The notes: a model not told the origin generated them from the letters alone. A stretch of 44,403 nucleotides of DNA from an uncultured Clostridia bacterium (GCA_947089305.1 CAMUJQ010000001.1:1-44403), one strand, 5' to 3'. Numbered from the stretch's first letter, positions 24,726 to 33,319 are shown. Program-made: numbers and translations.

Positions 24726-25104
24726 TTTCATTCTCCAAAACGTGTTCCTTGCTAATTTCAAAAACTTCACATACATGACGATCTGCTAAACTATATAAAA
24801 CTTCTTTTCCAGCTTTTCTACTTTTAACTAGATTCATTTCTTTTAAATTTTGCAGTTGATGTGACACAGCTGATTTTGTCATATTAAGTAATGCTGAAAT
24901 ATCACAAACACAAAGTTCGCAAACATCCAATGCATTTATTATTTTTATTCGTGTGCTATCAGACAATGCTTTATAAAAATCTGCCATTGAAATTAAAATA
25001 TCATCATTTAGCATTAGTGCTTTTGCTTTTTCTACATGCTCTTTATGGATAACATTACAATCACATTCTTTTTTAGAAATACTACATCTACAAACATTTT
25101 CCAT
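24718..25104 (-). CDS. cadC: ArsR/SmtB family metal sensor, CadC-like
   Basis: 128-residue winged-helix repressor. It shows both known metal sites of the family: the N-terminal and alpha-3 Cys set (Cys5, Cys7, Cys14, Cys16 with Cys65 and Cys67 in ELCVCD), as in CadC, and the alpha-5 set Asp108, His110, His121, Glu124 with the exact 2-11-3 spacing of SmtB. The recognition helix is TKSAVSHQLQNL. It represses its own unit with the P-ATPase at two palindromes just upstream and should release DNA on binding Cd, Pb or Zn. Ribosome site GGGAGA precedes ATG at 25104. Confidence 0.95.
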   Translation of the reverse strand: MENVCRCSISKKECDCNVIHKEHVEKAKALMLNDDILISMADFYKALSDSTRIKIINALDVCELCVCDISALLNMTKSAVSHQLQNLKEMNLVKSRKAGKEVLYSLADRHVCEVFEISKEHVLENENE

Positions 25105-25119
25105 TTTTTCTCCCTATAA

Positions 25120-25141
25120 CAATTGAACGTCTATTCAATTG
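25120..25141. promoter_or_regulatory. CadC/SmtB operator 1
   Basis: Arms CAATTGAA and TTCAATTG around six bases form a perfect 22-base palindrome near the expected start site of the cadC-cadA unit. Confidence 0.85.
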
Positions 25142-25146
25142 TTATT

Positions 25147-25176
25147 ATTATAGTTGAACAATTATTCAATTGTCAA
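25147..25176 (-). promoter_or_regulatory. Promoter of cadC-cadA with operator 2
   Basis: TTGACA (25171-25176), 18 bases, TATAAT (25147-25152). The spacer holds TTGAACAATTATTCAA (25154-25169), a second ArsR-type palindrome, so repressor and polymerase compete directly. Confidence 0.85.
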
Positions 25177-25189
25177 CTAAATTTAATAA

Positions 25190-25214
25190 AAAAATTCCTA
25201 AAATTAGGAATTTT
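25190..25214 (-). terminator. Terminator of the heterodimeric ABC exporter unit
   Basis: AATTCCTA and TAGGAATT around ATTT with T7 on the minus strand, directly after the stop at 25213. Confidence 0.85.
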
Positions 25215-27231
25215 AATATCTACTAAATTGTGAGTTATATAAATTATAATAAAAGCCTTTTTGTTCTAAAAGTTCTTTATGCGTTCCTTGCTCTATAATG
25301 TTGCCTTTATTCATAACTAAAATAACATCAGCAGAAGTAATTGTTGAAAGTCTATGTGCAACAACAAAACTTGTTTTGTTAACCATCATATTATTAAAGG
25401 CAATTTGAATTGCATTTTCTGTTCTTGTATCAACGTTACTTGTTGCCTCATCTAATATTAGCATTGGAGGTTTTGTTAACATGAGTCTTGCAATACAAAT
25501 AAGTTGCTTTTGACCTTGAGATAAATTGTCTCCACTTTCATTTATAATTGTATCGTAACCTTGTGGCATGGTTTCAATAAACTTATCAACACCAGCAAGC
25601 TTAGCCGCTTTTCTAATTTCAGCATCTGTTGCACCAAGTTTTCCATAAGCAATATTTTCTTTAACACTTGCAGCAAATAACCAAGTTTCTTGCAGCACCA
25701 TTCCATACTTATCGCGTAAACTTTGTCGTGTTACATTTCTAATATCTTGCTTTGCAATTTCAATTGAACCTTTATCGACATCATAAAAGCGCATCAGTAA
25801 GTTTATTAAAGTGCTTTTTCCGCAACCTGTTGGACCAACGATAGCCACCCGCTGGCCTTTTTTTACTTTTAGATTAAAATTTTGAATTAACTTTTTATCT
25901 TGAGTGTAAGAGAAATCTACATTATTAAAAGCAACCTCTCCTTTTTTCATTTGAAGAGTTGGCAAGCCCACATCACTTACTTCATTTTTAATATCCAACA
26001 CATTGAAAACACGAACGGCCGAGGCAATTGCTGCTTGTAAATCTGTAATAACATCTGCAATATCATTAAAAGGTCTTGAATATTTATTAGCAAAAGATAA
26101 AAATACTGAAATTGTACCTACTGAAATTGCACCTTTTAATGCAAATACACAACCCATTATAGCCACTATTGCATATAAGATACCATTTAAAAATCTTGTG
26201 ATAGGACCCGCAAGCGGCGAGTAAAAATATGCTTTATATTCAGACTCTTTTAGTTTTTTATTTATTTCATCAAACTTTTCAATTGAACGGTCTTCATACA
26301 AAAAGCCTTTAACAATTTTTTGGTTACCAACCATTTCAGATAAAGTTCCAGATAAATTTCCTAAGTCTTTAGCTTGTCTTTTAAAATGTTTGTGACATAA
26401 CTTTGAAATTATTAAAGATACAACTATTGAAATTGGCGTTAAACAAATAATCACGACTGATATTGTTATGTTTAATTTAAACATAAATATAATAGTTAAA
26501 ACTATTGTTCCAAGACAATCAAAGAAATCTGTGATTCCTGTAACAAAGCCTGTTGTAACTTGATCTACATCGTTAACCATACGGCTTTGTAAATCCCCAT
26601 GCGATGCATTATCAATATACTTTAGAGGAACTTTGTTAAATTTATTAAATATATCATTGTGTAAACGCTGTTCTACCCTATAAGATAACCCATTTGCTAT
26701 TCTTGCTGTTAACCATTTAAACACTGCATAACCTACAGCAGATATTCCAAGTGCCAGCATATATTTTAATATCATATTAAAATTTACATTGCCTGGCCCA
26801 ACAATAAAATCAATTCCATCACCAATAATTAATGGTATAGCGATTTCAAACACCGAGTTCATTAAACAACAAATTAAAATTAAAATTACTAAATACCAAT
26901 ATTTACTTAAGTATCCAAGCGAACGAAAAATTACTGGCTTATTTTTAGGTTTTTGAATGCTTGCAACTCTTTCAATTTTAACAACGTTTTTATCTGTAAT
27001 AATTGCAGTATCGAATAAATGTTCATTTTTATTTTCTTCGCCCTTTGTTATAACAGCTCTATCAAGAGAGGCTTGAATTGGGCGCGGAACATCAACTTCT
27101 TTAACGGGCTGAACTTTTTCAGGGTTGTTAAAAGATGGCTTAGGTAGCATAGCAATTGCTTTTTGCTTTTTTCTAAACTCTTTTTCTTCGGCTTTTGTTC
27201 TATTAACTTGTTCTTTTATTTTTTTAGCCAA
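25213..27231 (-). CDS. ABC exporter half-transporter, consensus ATPase site, long N-terminal extension
   Basis: 672 residues. An N-terminal hydrophilic extension of about 100 residues is not found in typical exporters. A six-helix type I exporter domain (about 115-400) and an ATPase domain follow: Walker A GPTGCGKST, signature LSQGQKQLI, Walker B LILDEATSNVD with the catalytic Glu. It forms the heterodimer with the next-upstream gene, whose Walker B ends in Asp-Asp. Such pairs (YfiB/YfiC, LmrCD type) export drugs, peptides or lipids. The TTG start at 27231 follows AGGAG by 10 bases and the upstream stop by 13. Confidence 0.92.
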   Translation of the reverse strand: MAKKIKEQVNRTKAEEKEFRKKQKAIAMLPKPSFNNPEKVQPVKEVDVPRPIQASLDRAVITKGEENKNEHLFDTAIITDKNVVKIERVASIQKPKNKPVIFRSLGYLSKYWYLVILILICCLMNSVFEIAIPLIIGDGIDFIVGPGNVNFNMILKYMLALGISAVGYAVFKWLTARIANGLSYRVEQRLHNDIFNKFNKVPLKYIDNASHGDLQSRMVNDVDQVTTGFVTGITDFFDCLGTIVLTIIFMFKLNITISVVIICLTPISIVVSLIISKLCHKHFKRQAKDLGNLSGTLSEMVGNQKIVKGFLYEDRSIEKFDEINKKLKESEYKAYFYSPLAGPITRFLNGILYAIVAIMGCVFALKGAISVGTISVFLSFANKYSRPFNDIADVITDLQAAIASAVRVFNVLDIKNEVSDVGLPTLQMKKGEVAFNNVDFSYTQDKKLIQNFNLKVKKGQRVAIVGPTGCGKSTLINLLMRFYDVDKGSIEIAKQDIRNVTRQSLRDKYGMVLQETWLFAASVKENIAYGKLGATDAEIRKAAKLAGVDKFIETMPQGYDTIINESGDNLSQGQKQLICIARLMLTKPPMLILDEATSNVDTRTENAIQIAFNNMMVNKTSFVVAHRLSTITSADVILVMNKGNIIEQGTHKELLEQKGFYYNLYNSQFSRY

Positions 27232-27244
27232 TCTGTTTAAACTC

Positions 27245-28963
27245 CTATTTTAATTGTGATTCATATATTTCTTTATATACTTCACATGTATCTAGCAACT
27301 CTTTGTGTTTTCCTATTCCAACCACATTGCCTTTATCTAAAACAATAATAATATCTGAATTTCTTACAGTGTTTGCACGCTGAGAAATTAAAACAACTGT
27401 TGCATTAACTTCTTCTTTAATTGCTCTTCTTAAATTTGCATCTGTTGCAAAATCAAGAGCAGAGGCACTATCGTCCATAATCAAAATTTCTGGGTCACCA
27501 ACAAGAGCACGTGCAATTGTTAGCCTTTGACGTTGACCGCCTGAAAAGTTTTTACCACCAGCCTGCACTTTAAAATCATATTTATCTGCTAAATCTTTTA
27601 CAAATTCTTCACTTTGAGAAATTCTAACTGCTTTATTTATTTCTTCTAAAGTTGCATCTTCTTTTCTAAATCTTAAATTCTTTTTAAGGGTTCCTTTAAA
27701 TAAAACTGCCTTTTGAGGAACTAAGCCAATTTTACCACGAAGTTGTTTAAAACTATAATCTTTTACATTTATACCATCAATAAAAACTTCGCCTTTTGTT
27801 GGGTCAAAAAATCTTTCTATTAAATGTGCAATACTGCTTTTGCCGCTACCAGTACCTCCAATAATTCCAACCGTTTGACCTGAATAAGCTTTGAAACTTA
27901 AGTTTGATACAGCAGGTCTTGCTGAATCTGAATATTTAAATGTTACATTTTTAAATTCAATTTTTGGAACTTCTTTGTTTTGCAAAAGTTCAATAAACTC
28001 GCTATTATTTTCTTGAACACTTGGTTGTGTTGCAAAAACTTCTCCTACTCGCTTAGCACAGTTTGCTGCTTTAATAAAGGAAATAATTAAATTTGCAAGA
28101 GAAATAAGCGCCATTGAAATTTGAGTTAAATAGTTAACAAAAGCAATAAGTTGTCCTTGAGTTAAACTTCCAACATTAACTTGCAAACCGCCAAACCAAA
28201 TTACTGCAATAATTGCAAAGTTAATAACAGTTCCTGTTATAGGATTAAGTAAACTAGAAATTGAAACAACTTTAACAGCAGATTTTCTTAAATTATTAGA
28301 AGCTGTTGCAAATCTTTCTTCTTCATAATCTTGTTTATTAAATGCTCGAACAACTCTTACGCCCGCCAAATTTTCTCGAGTAACTTCTGATACTCTATCT
28401 AAATTTTTTTGAGTTTTATTATATAAAGGTGTTGTTATTTTTAATATTACAAAAACGGCTATTAAAATTAAAGGCGCAACAATTAAAAATAGTAACGATA
28501 ATTTTATATCTATAATCATAGCCATAATTGCTGAACCAATAACTAACAATGGAGAACGCAAAGCCATTCTTAGAAAATTGCTTATTCCTTGTGCGACGCG
28601 CGCAACATCATGCGTCATTCTATTATTTAAAGTTGCTGTTCCAAATTTATCAAGTTCTGCGTGCGAAAAGGTATTTATGTGTGCGTACATTCCTTTTCTT
28701 ATATCATAGCTAAGCCCCGCTTGGGTTTTAGCAGCAAGTTTTGCACATATAGTTGCACAAATAAAACCAACTATATTCATTGCAACTACAATACTGCCAA
28801 CAATTAATATATACTTTAAATCTTTGTTGTGAACACCTATGTCAATCATTTTAGCCACTAAAAGAGGAATAACAATGTCTGTTATAGTTTCAAACATTTT
28901 AACAAGAGGAGCAACAACAACTTCCTTTTTATACCCTCGCAAATACTTCCAAATGTGTTTCAA
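27245..28963 (-). CDS. ABC exporter half-transporter with degenerate ATPase site
   Basis: 572 residues. A six-helix membrane domain (about 1-310), then an ATPase domain: Walker A GGTGSGKSS, signature FSGGQRQRL, Walker B LIMDDSASALD. The residue after the Walker B Asp is Asp, not the catalytic Glu, and the switch residue is Gln in ISQRAN instead of His. This is the inactive-site half of a heterodimeric exporter. The TTG start at 28963 follows AAAGGA with 8 bases; the frame runs into the partner gene 13 bases downstream. Confidence 0.93.
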   Translation of the reverse strand: MKHIWKYLRGYKKEVVVAPLVKMFETITDIVIPLLVAKMIDIGVHNKDLKYILIVGSIVVAMNIVGFICATICAKLAAKTQAGLSYDIRKGMYAHINTFSHAELDKFGTATLNNRMTHDVARVAQGISNFLRMALRSPLLVIGSAIMAMIIDIKLSLLFLIVAPLILIAVFVILKITTPLYNKTQKNLDRVSEVTRENLAGVRVVRAFNKQDYEEERFATASNNLRKSAVKVVSISSLLNPITGTVINFAIIAVIWFGGLQVNVGSLTQGQLIAFVNYLTQISMALISLANLIISFIKAANCAKRVGEVFATQPSVQENNSEFIELLQNKEVPKIEFKNVTFKYSDSARPAVSNLSFKAYSGQTVGIIGGTGSGKSSIAHLIERFFDPTKGEVFIDGINVKDYSFKQLRGKIGLVPQKAVLFKGTLKKNLRFRKEDATLEEINKAVRISQSEEFVKDLADKYDFKVQAGGKNFSGGQRQRLTIARALVGDPEILIMDDSASALDFATDANLRRAIKEEVNATVVLISQRANTVRNSDIIIVLDKGNVVGIGKHKELLDTCEVYKEIYESQLK

Positions 28964-29075
28964 CTTTTTATTCCTTTTTTAATTCATTTTGTTTATACAA
29001 CAAAATTATAACAAAGAAGATAAAAAAACAAAAATGATTTTACAAAAAAAATAAAATAATCAAAATTTTTAGGCA

Positions 29076-29105
29076 TAAAAAATCACAGAACAATGCCTGT
29101 GATTA
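29076..29105 (-). terminator. Terminator of the GrpB-family gene
   Basis: ATCACAG/CTGTGAT around a nine-base loop, with T6 on the minus strand. The hairpin starts in the stop codon. Confidence 0.8.
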
Positions 29106-29660
29106 ACTATTTATAATGGCTTTTTGCTTTGCTAGGTTAGTAACTCTATTTACAAACTCAGTTTTTGCTTCTGTGTATGCATCTCTATTATATTTAAACT
29201 TTTTTTGCAATTTCAGTTTTAGTTTCTCATATTCTTTTGCAATTTTTGGATTGGCATTTAAATAATCTCTAAAATAAACTTCTTCTTCATCCCCTTCTAC
29301 TCTAATGTGTAAATGGAAAACTTTTTCTGCAAAGCCAGCTAAAGTATAGCCTTTATTAAGAGATATGCGAGTTTCTGCTGTTGACATTATGATATAACCA
29401 TTTTTTTCTAGAATGCTTGCAGTTTGTTTTAATTTATTTTTTGAGTTAACAACAACAAGAATATCTATAATTGGCTTAGCCATTATTTCATTAATTGCCG
29501 TGCTACCTATATGATGATATTTTACATCTGAAGAAAGCAAGTTTTTAAGTTGCGCCACTTCCTCGTTATACCATTCTTTCCAACACGAGTTATGTTCTTT
29601 TAAAATTATTGGAAACAACTGCCAAAGCTCTTCAAGTGTCATTTCATTTAACTTTTTCAT
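29103..29660 (-). CDS. GrpB family (UPF0157) nucleotidyltransferase-like protein
   Basis: 185 residues. KYHHIGSTAINEIMAKPIIDIL (two blocks around residue 50-72) is the family signature, with Gly-Ser and the Asp of the nucleotidyltransferase fold. HLHIRV near 122 and FRDYLNANP follow. The GrpB family has a nucleotidyltransferase-like fold but no established general substrate. An N-terminal extension of about 28 residues precedes the domain. ATG at 29660 has no ribosome site and lies 6 bases after an extended -10, so the mRNA is predicted leaderless. Confidence 0.9.
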   Translation of the reverse strand: MKKLNEMTLEELWQLFPIILKEHNSCWKEWYNEEVAQLKNLLSSDVKYHHIGSTAINEIMAKPIIDILVVVNSKNKLKQTASILEKNGYIIMSTAETRISLNKGYTLAGFAEKVFHLHIRVEGDEEEVYFRDYLNANPKIAKEYEKLKLKLQKKFKYNRDAYTEAKTEFVNRVTNLAKQKAIINS

Positions 29661-29666
29661 ATTTTC

Positions 29667-29672
29667 ATTATA
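29667..29672 (-). promoter_or_regulatory. -10 box of the GrpB gene, predicted leaderless
   Basis: Extended -10 TGATATAAT ends six bases before ATG at 29660. No clear -35. Confidence 0.5.
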
Positions 29673-29903
29673 TCATACTGCTTTGCAATTTGTTGCAGTT
29701 TTAGCTTATATATTTTTGAAGGTTTTTAATTTTTTTACTATAAAAAAACTTTTTAAATGGCAAACTTGAACTAAGGGCAAAAATTATTTTTAATAATAGG
29801 CAATTTAGCCCTAAGCAACATAGCAGATTCGCCACAAAAAAAGTTACATAAACTAAAAATTTTTATTTACACAAAGCTAAAATTTGGAGCTAAAGCTTAT
29901 TTT
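29673..29903. other. Gap between GrpB promoter and tRNA-Thr, nothing assigned
   Basis: AT-rich, no open frame worth calling. AGCTCCAAA of the tRNA-Thr 3' end recurs about 20 bases after it on the minus strand (29883-29891), a short echo of the tRNA end repeats elsewhere. Confidence 0.4.
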
Positions 29904-29978
29904 TGGAGCTGGTGGTGGGGATCGAACCCACTCTCTCGACATTACCAATGTCGTGCTTTCCCATTAAGCCACACCAGC
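29904..29978 (-). tRNA. tRNA-Thr (anticodon GGT)
   Basis: 75 bases with encoded CCA. Acceptor GCTGGTG pairs with CACCAGC. Anticodon stem CGACA/TGTCG with loop TTGGTAA gives GGT. T-arm GTGGGTTCGATCCCCAC is canonical. Confidence 0.96.
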
Positions 29979-30048
29979 GTATTTTCAATAATACAATACA
30001 TAAGCAAACTTGTCAACTTAATAAAAAACTTTTGCTTTTTTGTTTTGT

Positions 30049-30077
30049 TTGCATTTAATTTTTATTTGTGCTAAACT
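30049..30077 (+). promoter_or_regulatory. Promoter of tRNA-Gly
   Basis: TTGCAT (30049-30054), 17 bases, TAAACT (30072-30077) preceded by TGC. Confidence 0.5.
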
Positions 30078-30089
30078 TAACAATAACAT

Positions 30090-30163
30090 GCGGGCGTAGT
30101 ACATCGGTAGTATGCGAGCTTCCCAAGCTTGAGAGGTGGGTCCGACTCCCATCGTCCGCTCCA
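30090..30163 (+). tRNA. tRNA-Gly (anticodon CCC)
   Basis: 74 bases with encoded CCA. Acceptor GCGGGCG pairs with CGTCCGC (one G-T). Anticodon stem CGAGC/GCTTG with loop TTCCCAA gives CCC. T-arm GTGGGTCCGACTCCCAT. Confidence 0.95.
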
Positions 30164-30171
30164 AAGTTACA

Positions 30172-30235
30172 AAGCACAATATAACGTATTAAAAAAACAA
30201 ATAGTTTGTTAAATATTGTGTTTTTTATTTTTTAG
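30172..30235 (+). terminator. Terminator of tRNA-Gly
   Basis: CACAATAT and ATATTGTG enclose an inner hairpin AACAAA/TTTGTT, followed by T6 and more T. Confidence 0.7.
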
Positions 30236-30590
30236 GAACAATTTAGGCACATTTTTTATTAATGTGCAATAAGTTTCCCTCCTGCGTGCTAACTATATTT
30301 AATAAAAGTCTTTTTTTTGAAAAGGCTTTTTTCTTTTTAAAACAATGCTCATAATGTTATTTAAAAATATATTAAGGGCTACAGCTATAACATTTTTAAA
30401 AATGATAACTTCGCAAAATTAAACACAAAAATTAAAATTATAAACTTAAACTAACATAGAAGGAAAAAGAATTAGAAATCATGAATAATAAAGCGGATAT
30501 TCTTTTTTTTAACTAATTTAGTTTATCAATAATTTTAGTTGACTTTTATTTTTATTGTTGCAATAATTATTATATTGTAGAGGAAAAAAT
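30236..30590. other. Gap between tRNA-Gly and the P-loop kinase gene
   Basis: No gene seen. A small hairpin GCACAT/ATGTGC lies near 30246-30268. A possible promoter for the next gene is TTGACT (near 30539-30544) with AATAAT 17 bases on. Confidence 0.4.
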
Positions 30591-31142
30591 ATGAGTAAAT
30601 ATAAAATCATTGCCGTTGTTGGAATGTGCGGAAGTGGCAAATCTGTTGCCGTTGACGAATTTGTAAAGCGTGGCTGGAAAAAGATTTATTTTGGTGAAGC
30701 AACTTTTATGAAAATGAAAGAACTAGGCCTTGAAATAAATGAAGAAAATGAAAGAAAAGTTCGTGAAGAACTTCGCGCCAGTGGCGACAAAGGCATTTAT
30801 GCAAAAATTTTTCTTCCAGAAATTGAAAAATGGCATAAAAAATGCAATGTTGTTATTGAAAGCATGTATTCATGGAGCGAATATAAAATAATTAAAGAAA
30901 AATTTGGAGATGCTTTTGAAGTATTATGCATTGCAACAAATGCTAAACTTAGAAGAGAACGGCTTGAAATTAGAAAATTTAGACCTATGGACTTTGAAAC
31001 AAGTAAAGCTCGCGATTATGCTGAAATTGAAAACATTGAAAAAGGTGGCCCAATTGGCATTGCTGACTATTACATTTCAGGAAACTGCAGCAAGGCTACT
31101 TATAAAAAGAATGTTATAAAGTTTATTGAGTCGCAAATGTAA
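30591..31142 (+). CDS. P-loop kinase-like ATPase (dephospho-CoA kinase/UPF0200-like)
   Basis: 183 residues. Walker A VVGMCGSGKSVA (9-20) opens a small nucleoside-kinase-like fold; YFGEATFMKM follows as in UPF0200/archaeal CoaE-type proteins. Later NVVIESMYSWSEYKII holds the Walker B-like acid and ATNAKLRRERL a lid region with Arg residues; DYYISGN matches the typical end. Family members have been linked to dephospho-CoA kinase or nucleotide kinase roles, but the substrate here is not settled. ATG at 30591 has GAGG upstream. Single gene. Confidence 0.75.
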   Translation: MSKYKIIAVVGMCGSGKSVAVDEFVKRGWKKIYFGEATFMKMKELGLEINEENERKVREELRASGDKGIYAKIFLPEIEKWHKKCNVVIESMYSWSEYKIIKEKFGDAFEVLCIATNAKLRRERLEIRKFRPMDFETSKARDYAEIENIEKGGPIGIADYYISGNCSKATYKKNVIKFIESQM

Positions 31143-31159
31143 AATTATATATTTTATAA

Positions 31160-31205
31160 ATTAAACAAAAACACCTATCATTATTTTTGATAAGGTGTTT
31201 TTTTA
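31160..31205. terminator. Bidirectional terminator
   Basis: AACACCTATCA and TGATAAGGTGTT pair with one bulge, flanked by A and T runs, between convergent genes. Confidence 0.8.
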
Positions 31206-31218
31206 ATTGTTAAATTCA

Positions 31219-31938
31219 TTATTTTTTAATTAAGGTTTCTACTTCCATTCTGCCAAGTTCATTGCAACGGTCTTTTAAATACTCAGCAATTTCATATCTG
31301 TCTTTAAACTTTGCTTTTAACTCACTATATTTTACTGGTGCATCAAAAATATAGTTTCGCTTTTTTTTGTGAAAATAGCTAACATATATTGGAACATCAA
31401 TACCATTTTTTAAACAATGCTCAGCAAGAAGAACAAAGCCAGCATAAAATTTTTGTATCTCATCAAAATAACCCTTGCTTGAATCTTCTGGGAAAATTAT
31501 AATATTTTCTTTATTGTCTTTTATCGCTGTTAGCGACTTAGCTAAAGTTTGCCTCAATCTTGAATCTTGATAAGTTGAAATTAAGTTTAAACCTTTATAA
31601 AATAAATTTGTTAATGGACTAACCACTAAACAAACAAATCTTGCAAAATGTAAGTTCCACTTCTTTTTTTGATGATAATAAATTTTTGTTTGATAATTAT
31701 ATAAGTTTTTAATGCCCGAATTCATTTCATCTGTTCCCCAAATTCTAATAGGATAATCCACATAAATTTCAAGAGTTAATGGTGCAAAGGAACTAACATG
31801 ATTACTTAATATAATTGATCCCTCTGTGGGTTTTTCTCCTAAATAAATAAACTTAGGTTTATGATAAATTATTTTTAATACTTGCTTTAAGCCTCTATAC
31901 CAAGCCTTTCGCTTTTGTTTAAACTTCTTTTTTTTCAT
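31219..31938 (-). CDS. PlsC-like acyltransferase with altered catalytic motif
   Basis: 239 residues with a basic N-terminus and the lysophosphatidate acyltransferase (PlsC/AGPAT) fold: IILSNHVSSFAPL, later IIIFPEDSSKG and a middle hydrophobic region. The His of NHX4D is present (His47), but the Asp position is Ala (52), and the FPEG motif reads FPED. The chemistry of the family needs the His-Asp pair, so it may be inactive, or use another residue, or act on an unusual acceptor. Weak AGGGA site before ATG at 31938. Convergent with the P-loop kinase gene. Confidence 0.75.
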   Translation of the reverse strand: MKKKKFKQKRKAWYRGLKQVLKIIYHKPKFIYLGEKPTEGSIILSNHVSSFAPLTLEIYVDYPIRIWGTDEMNSGIKNLYNYQTKIYYHQKKKWNLHFARFVCLVVSPLTNLFYKGLNLISTYQDSRLRQTLAKSLTAIKDNKENIIIFPEDSSKGYFDEIQKFYAGFVLLAEHCLKNGIDVPIYVSYFHKKKRNYIFDAPVKYSELKAKFKDRYEIAEYLKDRCNELGRMEVETLIKK

Positions 31939-32009
31939 TTACAATCCCTATAACTATAATAAATGAATTATGCCATAAAAGCATTGTTACACGCAAACAT
32001 TTTTGCTTG

Positions 32010-32039
32010 TTAACTAAAATTATTGTTATTAAATATACT
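32010..32039 (+). promoter_or_regulatory. Promoter of cysK-like gene, predicted leaderless
   Basis: TATACT (32034-32039) ends five bases before ATG at 32045; a weak TTAACT -35 lies 18 bases upstream. No ribosome site. Confidence 0.5.
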
Positions 32040-32044
32040 ACACT

Positions 32045-32998
32045 ATGAAACAAAAAACATTAAACAACTTAAAAAAAATAGAAAAGTTAATTGGTAACAC
32101 TCCACTAATTAAAATAACTTATAAATATCAAAACATAAAGCGCACTGCGCTAGCAAAACTTGAATGGTACAATTTAACAGGTAGCATTAAAGATAGACCT
32201 GCATTAGAAATAATTAAGCAAGCCTATAAAAATGGAGAGTTGAGTGAAAATCAAACAATATGTGAAACAACATCGGGTAACATGGGCATTTCTATTGCTG
32301 CAATTGCTAAAGTAACAAATAATCCCGTTGTCATTTGCATGCCTAAATTTATGAGTAAAGAACGAATTAATTTACTAAAACTTTTAGGTGCTCAGTTAGA
32401 ATTAACGGATAGTTTTCAAGCCGCTTTTAAAAAAGCTCAAGAATATAAAAATAAAGGTGCATTCTTACCTTACCAATTTGAAAATAATAACAATATGTTG
32501 GCTCATTATAAAACAACAGCTCAAGAAATTTATAATAAACAAAAAAATGTTCCTTGTTTTGTTAGTGGTGTTGGAACGGGTGGAACATTAATTGGCATTG
32601 GAAAATTTCTTAAAAATAAATGTGGCACTCAAATTTATGCTATTGATCCCCTTGAAGCTAGTTTGCTAAAAACAGGTGTGAGTAAAGGTAAACATAAAAT
32701 ACAAGGCCTTAGCGATGGAATAATTCCAAAACTTTATGATAGTTCTTTAGTTGATAAAATAATATCAATAAAGTCTGATGATGCTATATGTATGGCAAAA
32801 AAACTTTCAAGTAAACTTGGGCTTGCTGTTGGCATTTCAAGTGGAGCAAACTTTTTGGGTTGTGTGCTTAGTAAGTTAAATAACGCCACAACAGTTTTTG
32901 CTGACGATAATAAAAAATACTTATCTACCGATTTAATTGAAAATTTAAATAGCGATTTAGTTGATTCTATTGAATTAATAAAATATGAATTTATTTAA
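32045..32998 (+). CDS. cysK: Cysteine synthase family PLP enzyme
   Basis: 317 residues, fold type II PLP enzyme making cysteine from O-acetylserine (or a related beta-replacement). Seen are LIGNTPLIKI, the PLP Lys in TGSIKDRPA, TSGNMGISIA for substrate binding, the phosphate loop GVGTGGTL and the late SSGANFLG. The usual GN-rich N-terminus and overall length fit CysK/CysM; CysM or a cystathionine synthase cannot be excluded. Codon use is like its neighbours. ATG at 32045 is predicted to be the first base of the mRNA. Single gene ending in a two-way terminator. Confidence 0.88.
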   Translation: MKQKTLNNLKKIEKLIGNTPLIKITYKYQNIKRTALAKLEWYNLTGSIKDRPALEIIKQAYKNGELSENQTICETTSGNMGISIAAIAKVTNNPVVICMPKFMSKERINLLKLLGAQLELTDSFQAAFKKAQEYKNKGAFLPYQFENNNNMLAHYKTTAQEIYNKQKNVPCFVSGVGTGGTLIGIGKFLKNKCGTQIYAIDPLEASLLKTGVSKGKHKIQGLSDGIIPKLYDSSLVDKIISIKSDDAICMAKKLSSKLGLAVGISSGANFLGCVLSKLNNATTVFADDNKKYLSTDLIENLNSDLVDSIELIKYEFI

Positions 32999-33004
32999 AC
33001 ATAA

Positions 33005-33037
33005 ATTAAAAAGGGTGTTTACTTCTCACCCTTTTAT
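33005..33037. terminator. Bidirectional terminator
   Basis: AAAAGGGTG and CACCCTTTT around a nine-base loop, between cysK-like (plus) and the 72-residue gene (minus). Confidence 0.85.
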
Positions 33038-33252
33038 CTTCTTCTACGTAAACCTTGATTAGAAGAATATATATCTTCTCTATCTTCTTTATATTCATAT
33101 TCAAGACTAGAAAGTCTAACAGCAATTTCTTCTTTTAAATCTTTAATTTCTTTACTAGATAAATATCTACTTTTTCCGTTCATATCTTTTACTGTTTGAA
33201 TTGGTTTTACAATTTTACCATTTGATGTGCGAAAAATACCATGATTATACAT
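33034..33252 (-). CDS. Small hypothetical protein, 72 residues
   Basis: Not recognised. Hydrophilic, helical in the middle (SSKEIKDLKEEIAVRLSSLE), ending in four Arg (GLRRRR). ATG at 33252 has AAAGGAG and a full promoter upstream (TTTACA/TACAAT, 17 bases), so it is a real, separately transcribed gene. Confidence 0.8.
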   Translation of the reverse strand: MYNHGIFRTSNGKIVKPIQTVKDMNGKSRYLSSKEIKDLKEEIAVRLSSLEYEYKEDREDIYSSNQGLRRRR

Positions 33253-33290
33253 ATATTATAAGCTCCTTTTTGTTGTGTGAAAGTAGCAGA

Positions 33291-33319
33291 ATTGTAGCAT
33301 ATCTAAAAGATAATGTAAA
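33291..33319 (-). promoter_or_regulatory. Promoter of the 72-residue gene
   Basis: TTTACA (33314-33319), 17 bases, TACAAT (33291-33296) preceded by TGC, then AAAGGAG. Confidence 0.7.
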
